NCBI GenBank assembly: GCA_015956445.1
Contig: WIUZ02000008.1
Coordinates: 62,001-126,000, forward strand
Length of the DNA: 64,000 bases
DNA from: Thelephora terrestris
Lineage: Eukaryota > Basidiomycota > Agaricomycetes > Thelephorales > Thelephoraceae
Direction: 5' to 3'
Made by a program: the position numbers and the translations under genes. This document shows, one piece after another, positions 60,197-64,000 of the stretch (position 1 is its first letter; each line of letters opens with the position of its first letter). The notes under the pieces are model-generated. The model ran no database searches, had not been told where the DNA came from, and saw nothing but the letters and a program-made list of their open reading frames with translations.

Positions 60197-63100
60197 GGAC
60201 GTAGGATAGCACTTGTATAGCTCGTTGTGGATTCGCTGGGAATAGTACTCGCGTGTGTGTGTTTCGAATGATTGATGTGAAGGATAAGGAGTGTGAAGCA
60301 TTCAAAACATAAGAATTGGTAAGAAGAGTTCGAAGAAAGAGTGTGTTATAAAAAGTTTAAAAATACCATGTTCCTGACACCAACTCCCAGACACAAGCAA
60401 TGCTCCATCTAGTGAGAAGGTGACAGATGATACCACACTATTATGCCCATAAAGAACAGTTGTTTGGCTACCAGTGATTGCATCTAGGATCAAAATAACT
60501 GCAGGGAAGCTACAGCCAACTGCAATTGAGTCCTTCCAGCATGAGAGAACATATGGATTTGTACGACCAGGCTCAAAAGGAACTATATGAGAGCATGATC
60601 CCCACTTAGCTGGAAGCCCCTTTGCTACCTTCACCTCGTCTAGGATCTGTGCACTATAACTCTTTTGGAGCCATGATGATGAGGGGCAAAATGGTAGGGC
60701 AGAGTGGTATATATGAGAGGGAGAATTGTTGATTGTGTCAAAGTGTTCCAATAGAAAGTGTTGGGTGTCATTGGTCCATGTGCATGGAATCCCTGCCTGA
60801 ATAATTGTCAACAAGTTACCAGCAAACATTCTAGACAGTACTCACTGAAGCACACCACTGCTCAACATCATTCATAGCATGAACCCCAGCACCAAGCTTT
60901 TCTGTGAGTATGAGGATTTCAATCCAATACAACAATCTCTTGGTAAAGAAATCCTTGATTGCTTTCTCCAATTCCCCAATATATGGGCTGTCCTTGGGGG
61001 TTTCCAGAAGGTGTTTTGTCCAAAATTGACATGCATATTCCAGAGCATCTCCAGTATAGTTCTTTCTGTGACCAGAGAGTTCCTCAACTTCACTAAGAAG
61101 AACATAGTCATCTAAATGGCAGATATTCTTCTTCAGCTTTTCTTTCATCAGACCCAAGCATAACAGTGAGATTTTTGCATGATGGATTTTCTGATCCACA
61201 AAAAACCACTTTCCACTACATCGCTTGGGATCTGTGAGGAAATCAGGGAATGACTTGTGGAAGACACAGATTTGGTTTCCTATGCTCTCTGCATCTGGGA
61301 TAAGGAGGAGGGAATGGAGGGAAGACAGAGTGGTGGAAACATTATCACTAGACACTTTGAGGAGGTCTGAGAGTGCTCCCATTGAGAGAGGATTGAACAC
61401 AAGTAATACTGCTCCAACCACAACCTTGAAATAAGAGTAGATTTCCTCCTTATCATCGTCATCTGCCTTCACATCACCAACTGCTTGCTCTATAACTTGG
61501 GTGTATAGGGGGTCAATTCCCTTCCCTTCATTGGTAGTCCTTTGTGGGAGCAAGATGATCTGGTCCAGTTGTTTAATGGGTATGCGGCTTGGGGATGCCA
61601 CAAACTTGACCACAACTGAAGCATAGATGAAGAATCCTGCTGCCTTTTTGCAAAGAATGTCAATGTCAGATGACTTGGGCCAGTCTGGCGGGAAGGTACA
61701 GTTATTCCGTGCTTTGGTGATTTCAGCTAGCTGAGTCCTGAAGAACAGCCTAATATCCCTCTCCACTAAAGATTTGTCAACCTCGTGCAGCTTGAACACT
61801 TCTGTGGTGGGTTTGAGAGATTCAAGACGGAATCCCTCACTGATCCGAGGTTCAGGACGACCAGTGATGAAGAACTTGACACTGGGGATCTTGTCCACAT
61901 AGCAGGAGAGCACTGAGAGGATTGCAGAGGCAGGTTCGTTGTCTTGACACTCATCAAGAGCATCGATGATGATGAGGGTGGGAATTTGTGTGGCCTGGAA
62001 TGGCTCAACAATGAGCTTCTCCATTTGAGAACAAAGTGACTCCCGCCCAACATCATGGCTAGTTGTCAGGACTGGGAGCAAGGCCTCGCGGAAAAGTGGA
62101 TACTGATAGGCGAGCTGGAATGCTAGGGTGGGAAAGATTGATCGAAGGTTGCTCCTGTCTTCAAAATTTCGTGAACAGAAAAAGCTCGCCCCAAGCTTCC
62201 CATCTGCAAAACTAGTCTCCGCAAACATCTGGGCTATGGTTGACTTCCCAGTGCCTGCGAGACCGCTGAGCCAGAACACATGTTTATCCTCTTGATCATT
62301 CAGCCAGTTCTCCAACTGATCGAGAACATCCCTCCTTGTGCCCTTCATACATCCCTGCCTGTCTCCACAGAGGTACCCAGCGTTGGTGACGTGATACATG
62401 CGGTCAAGAAGGGCCAGGTCTGATCTCTCCTGTTCTCTTGTCATCATGTGTAGAAAGATGGAGTTGGGAGAGAAAACTAACAATGAGCATACAGTTCTTT
62501 TTATAGATGTCTTGTTGCAATGAGGTCTGGAAAAGGTGTCGGTCAAGGCGGGGGGTGAGGACTCCAAGGACAAACCTGGTACTCCAGGATAGCATTTCGA
62601 ATATCCTCTACCAAGCCAGCAAGCCAATCTGCATTCTTGACATTCTTGATGAAACCCTCCACATTGCTTTGCTTCGTCAATGAATCGAGTTCTCCGGCAA
62701 CATTGTTGAGTTTCCTAATGTTCGATGTTCGTCAGACTCAGTCCGCGATACAGGAGGGCACAGGCCTACTCTTTGAGAACTTTTCTCCTGGATTTTTCCT
62801 TGTTATCATCATCGAGAACGGGTTTACAGAGCGAATCGGCGAGTGCTTCGACGCGGCGCGCCAACGATTCCAACGATTTCTCGTTTGCCTCCGTTCGCTT
62901 GTGTGCTCGTAAGCATTTTGAAGGACAGGCGCAGGGGTTTGACGTACCTCGTAGTTGTCTAGGAAATAGCAGAGACCCCCTGCAACAGATTTAAGCGGAA
63001 CAAAGGCATCCGCAGATTCCTTGACCCCACGGAGGATGAACTTGGCCCCGGAAGATGCAAGGGACTTGAGGTGCGACTTTTTCTTATCTGTAGCGCCTGC

Positions 63101-63445
63101 CTCGACAATAGGATCAGAGGACCCGGGACCTGCGCTTTCTCCTTGGTTGAGGACAGAGTGGAATAGACCAGCATCGGCCGGGTGGCCTGGGTCATGCGAA
63201 ACAAGCACAGTTAGATGGGTCACTCAAGAAGCAATCGCCAACGTACCATCGCGTCCTTGATCACCAGAGGTCGAGGGCCCAGACACTGATGAAGTCGAGT
63301 CGTCGATCCCCAGATCTGGAGTCGACTGGGTGGGACGTGGCACGGTCAGGCCAACTCCACTCGGGTCTTCGATGGCCTCGCTCCTCGCTTTGCTTCGGCC
63401 ACGGTGAGGCCATTTGGGTATACAGAGAAGATCTCGCAATCCCAT

Positions 63446-64000
63446 GTTGTTGTTGGTTCAAGGTAGATAGATGGTGGAATGATAAGGGATAGATGGACAC
63501 GTGGCATCCAGCCCTTTCCGAGCGAATCCAAAGTGCTCTAGGAAAGCGCTGAGAAAACAATTCTGCTCGCATACTTTGAGGGACCGCGATCCCCCTCATA
63601 TTACAACGTCATGTCCTCTTTATTACCATCCACTGTGTCTATTGAAACTCGTCAAAACCATTGTAAATTCATTCTCATACACAGAGCACCGAACGCGTTT
63701 CCAAGAAAGACCCTTGAGGGCGCCGCAGTAGCCGAACGGTCAACGCGGCCTCCCACTACCATACGTCCGCACCTCGTCACCACCGTGGGGAAGGATTATC
63801 CCTGAGATTGATTCGAGTCGAGAAGAGGATGATCATTTCGTCGCTTACATTCTCTGGGAAGGATTGGGTCCAGATGGGTCGAAGTCTGGACCCCTCGAGA
63901 TCTACAAGTTCCTATCGTCCCTTCCACCCCTTGGATCATCTATACCCCACCACCCATTGACGACAAGCTCCGGCCTGCGTTGGAGAGAGGAATGTGCAAA
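63446..64000. other. 5' flank of the NLR gene to the window edge
   Basis: The NLR promoter should lie just above 63445. A plus-strand frame from about 63790 (EDDHFVAYILWEGLGPDGSK) runs toward the window edge and could be an exon of a gene continuing outside. This cannot be judged from what is visible. Confidence 0.3.

Larger units (their letters stand above)
57055..60379 (+). mobile_element. 3,325-bp insertion of unclassified type with its own gene
   Basis: The ends read TGTCAGG and CCTGACA, and CCAAC is duplicated exactly on each side (57050-57054 and 60380-60384). TG...CA ends with a 5-bp duplication are what an LTR-type integrase leaves, yet I find no long terminal direct repeats inside and the inverted similarity stops after 7 bp. 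The first 1.4 kb has no gene, the middle holds a five-exon gene (next entry), and no reverse transcriptase, integrase or transposase is seen. It may be a non-autonomous member of an LTR-like family. It looks whole and young, given the perfect duplication. Confidence 0.8.
55667..63445 (-). pseudogene. NACHT-WD40 (STAND/NLR) receptor gene split by an insertion
   Basis: Fungal NLRs are signal-activated NTPases linked to non-self recognition and programmed cell death. Exons on the minus strand: 63445-63247, 63186-62948, 62897-62770, 62714-62576, 62526-62482, 62429-60846, 60796-60385 and, beyond a 3,325-bp insertion, 57054-55667. The N-terminus is a helical domain (VPLKSVAGGLCYFLDNYE, SLESLARRVEALADSLCKPV). 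NACHT motifs are Walker A LSGLAGTGKSTIAQ, the FFCSRNFEDRSN region and Walker B LIIIDALDEC with VKFFITGRPEP. WD40 repeats start at VLYGHNSVVSSVTFSLDG and continue past the insertion (SVSISADSAMIASG...HLWNIQTGECC, CFSPDSRLIAAAV...IYVWEV). Coding phase agrees on both sides, and I see no other lesion. By eye, the coding DNA is AT-richer than its neighbours. Confidence 0.85.

Noticed and set aside
57055-60379. Standard LTR retrotransposon with paired terminal repeats
   Set aside because: I compared the first and last several hundred bases by eye and found no long direct repeat, only the 7-bp inverted ends and a shared ATAAGGAGTGTGA word that is probably chance.

Overview
The window is nuclear DNA from a basidiomycete, most likely an Agaricomycete. 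The evidence is dense genes cut by many 50-70 bp GT-AG introns, three DUF6593 paralogues, a zinc-finger protein with a caspase-like His/Cys pair of a kind I recall from mushroom genomes, a FunK1-like kinase relic, a NACHT-WD40 receptor, F-box-like genes and CACTG-ended transposon debris. I cannot name the species. Exon limits below are my own splice readings. They were accepted where the phases sum to whole codons and the protein matches the family, but nothing was searched against a database.

Layout. 1-6.9 kb: repeat-rich DNA with a septin fragment, a six-exon zinc-finger/caspase-like gene (minus) holding a 501-bp MITE in one intron, and a decayed coiled-coil gene. 7-10.5 kb: a HECT-type ubiquitin ligase (minus). 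10.5-16.9 kb: gene-poor DNA with two DUF6593 genes. 16.9-30.4 kb: conserved genes, namely an F-box-like gene, the RNA helicase Dbp10, a head-to-head pair of queuine tRNA-ribosyltransferase and mitochondrial tyrosyl-tRNA synthetase, a second F-box-like gene and a TM9SF/EMP70 nonaspanin. 30.8-44.8 kb: a charged nuclear-type protein, the BAR protein Rvs161/Hob3, a 1174-residue protein of unknown function, the arginine methyltransferase PRMT1 and a small BRI3-like membrane protein. 45.4-49.2 kb: a decayed kinase-like gene, then unexplained DNA. 49.2-54.7 kb: a third DUF6593 gene and the replisome hub Ctf4/Mcl1. 55-63.4 kb: a solo LTR and a NACHT-WD40 receptor gene split by a 3,325-bp insertion that carries its own five-exon gene.

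How the genes relate. Most conserved genes are ordinary neighbours without a shared pathway. The exception is the divergent QTRT1/MSY1 pair, which shares a 239-bp spacer and whose products both act on tRNA-Tyr. The lineage-specific genes (caspase-like, HECT, DUF6593, kinase-like, NLR) sit in the parts that also carry repeats and insertions.

Most notable observations: the NLR interrupted by an unclassified element with a perfect 5-bp target duplication and reading frame kept on both sides; the zinc-finger/caspase-like protein; and the MITE that enlarged an intron from about 55 to 559 bp.
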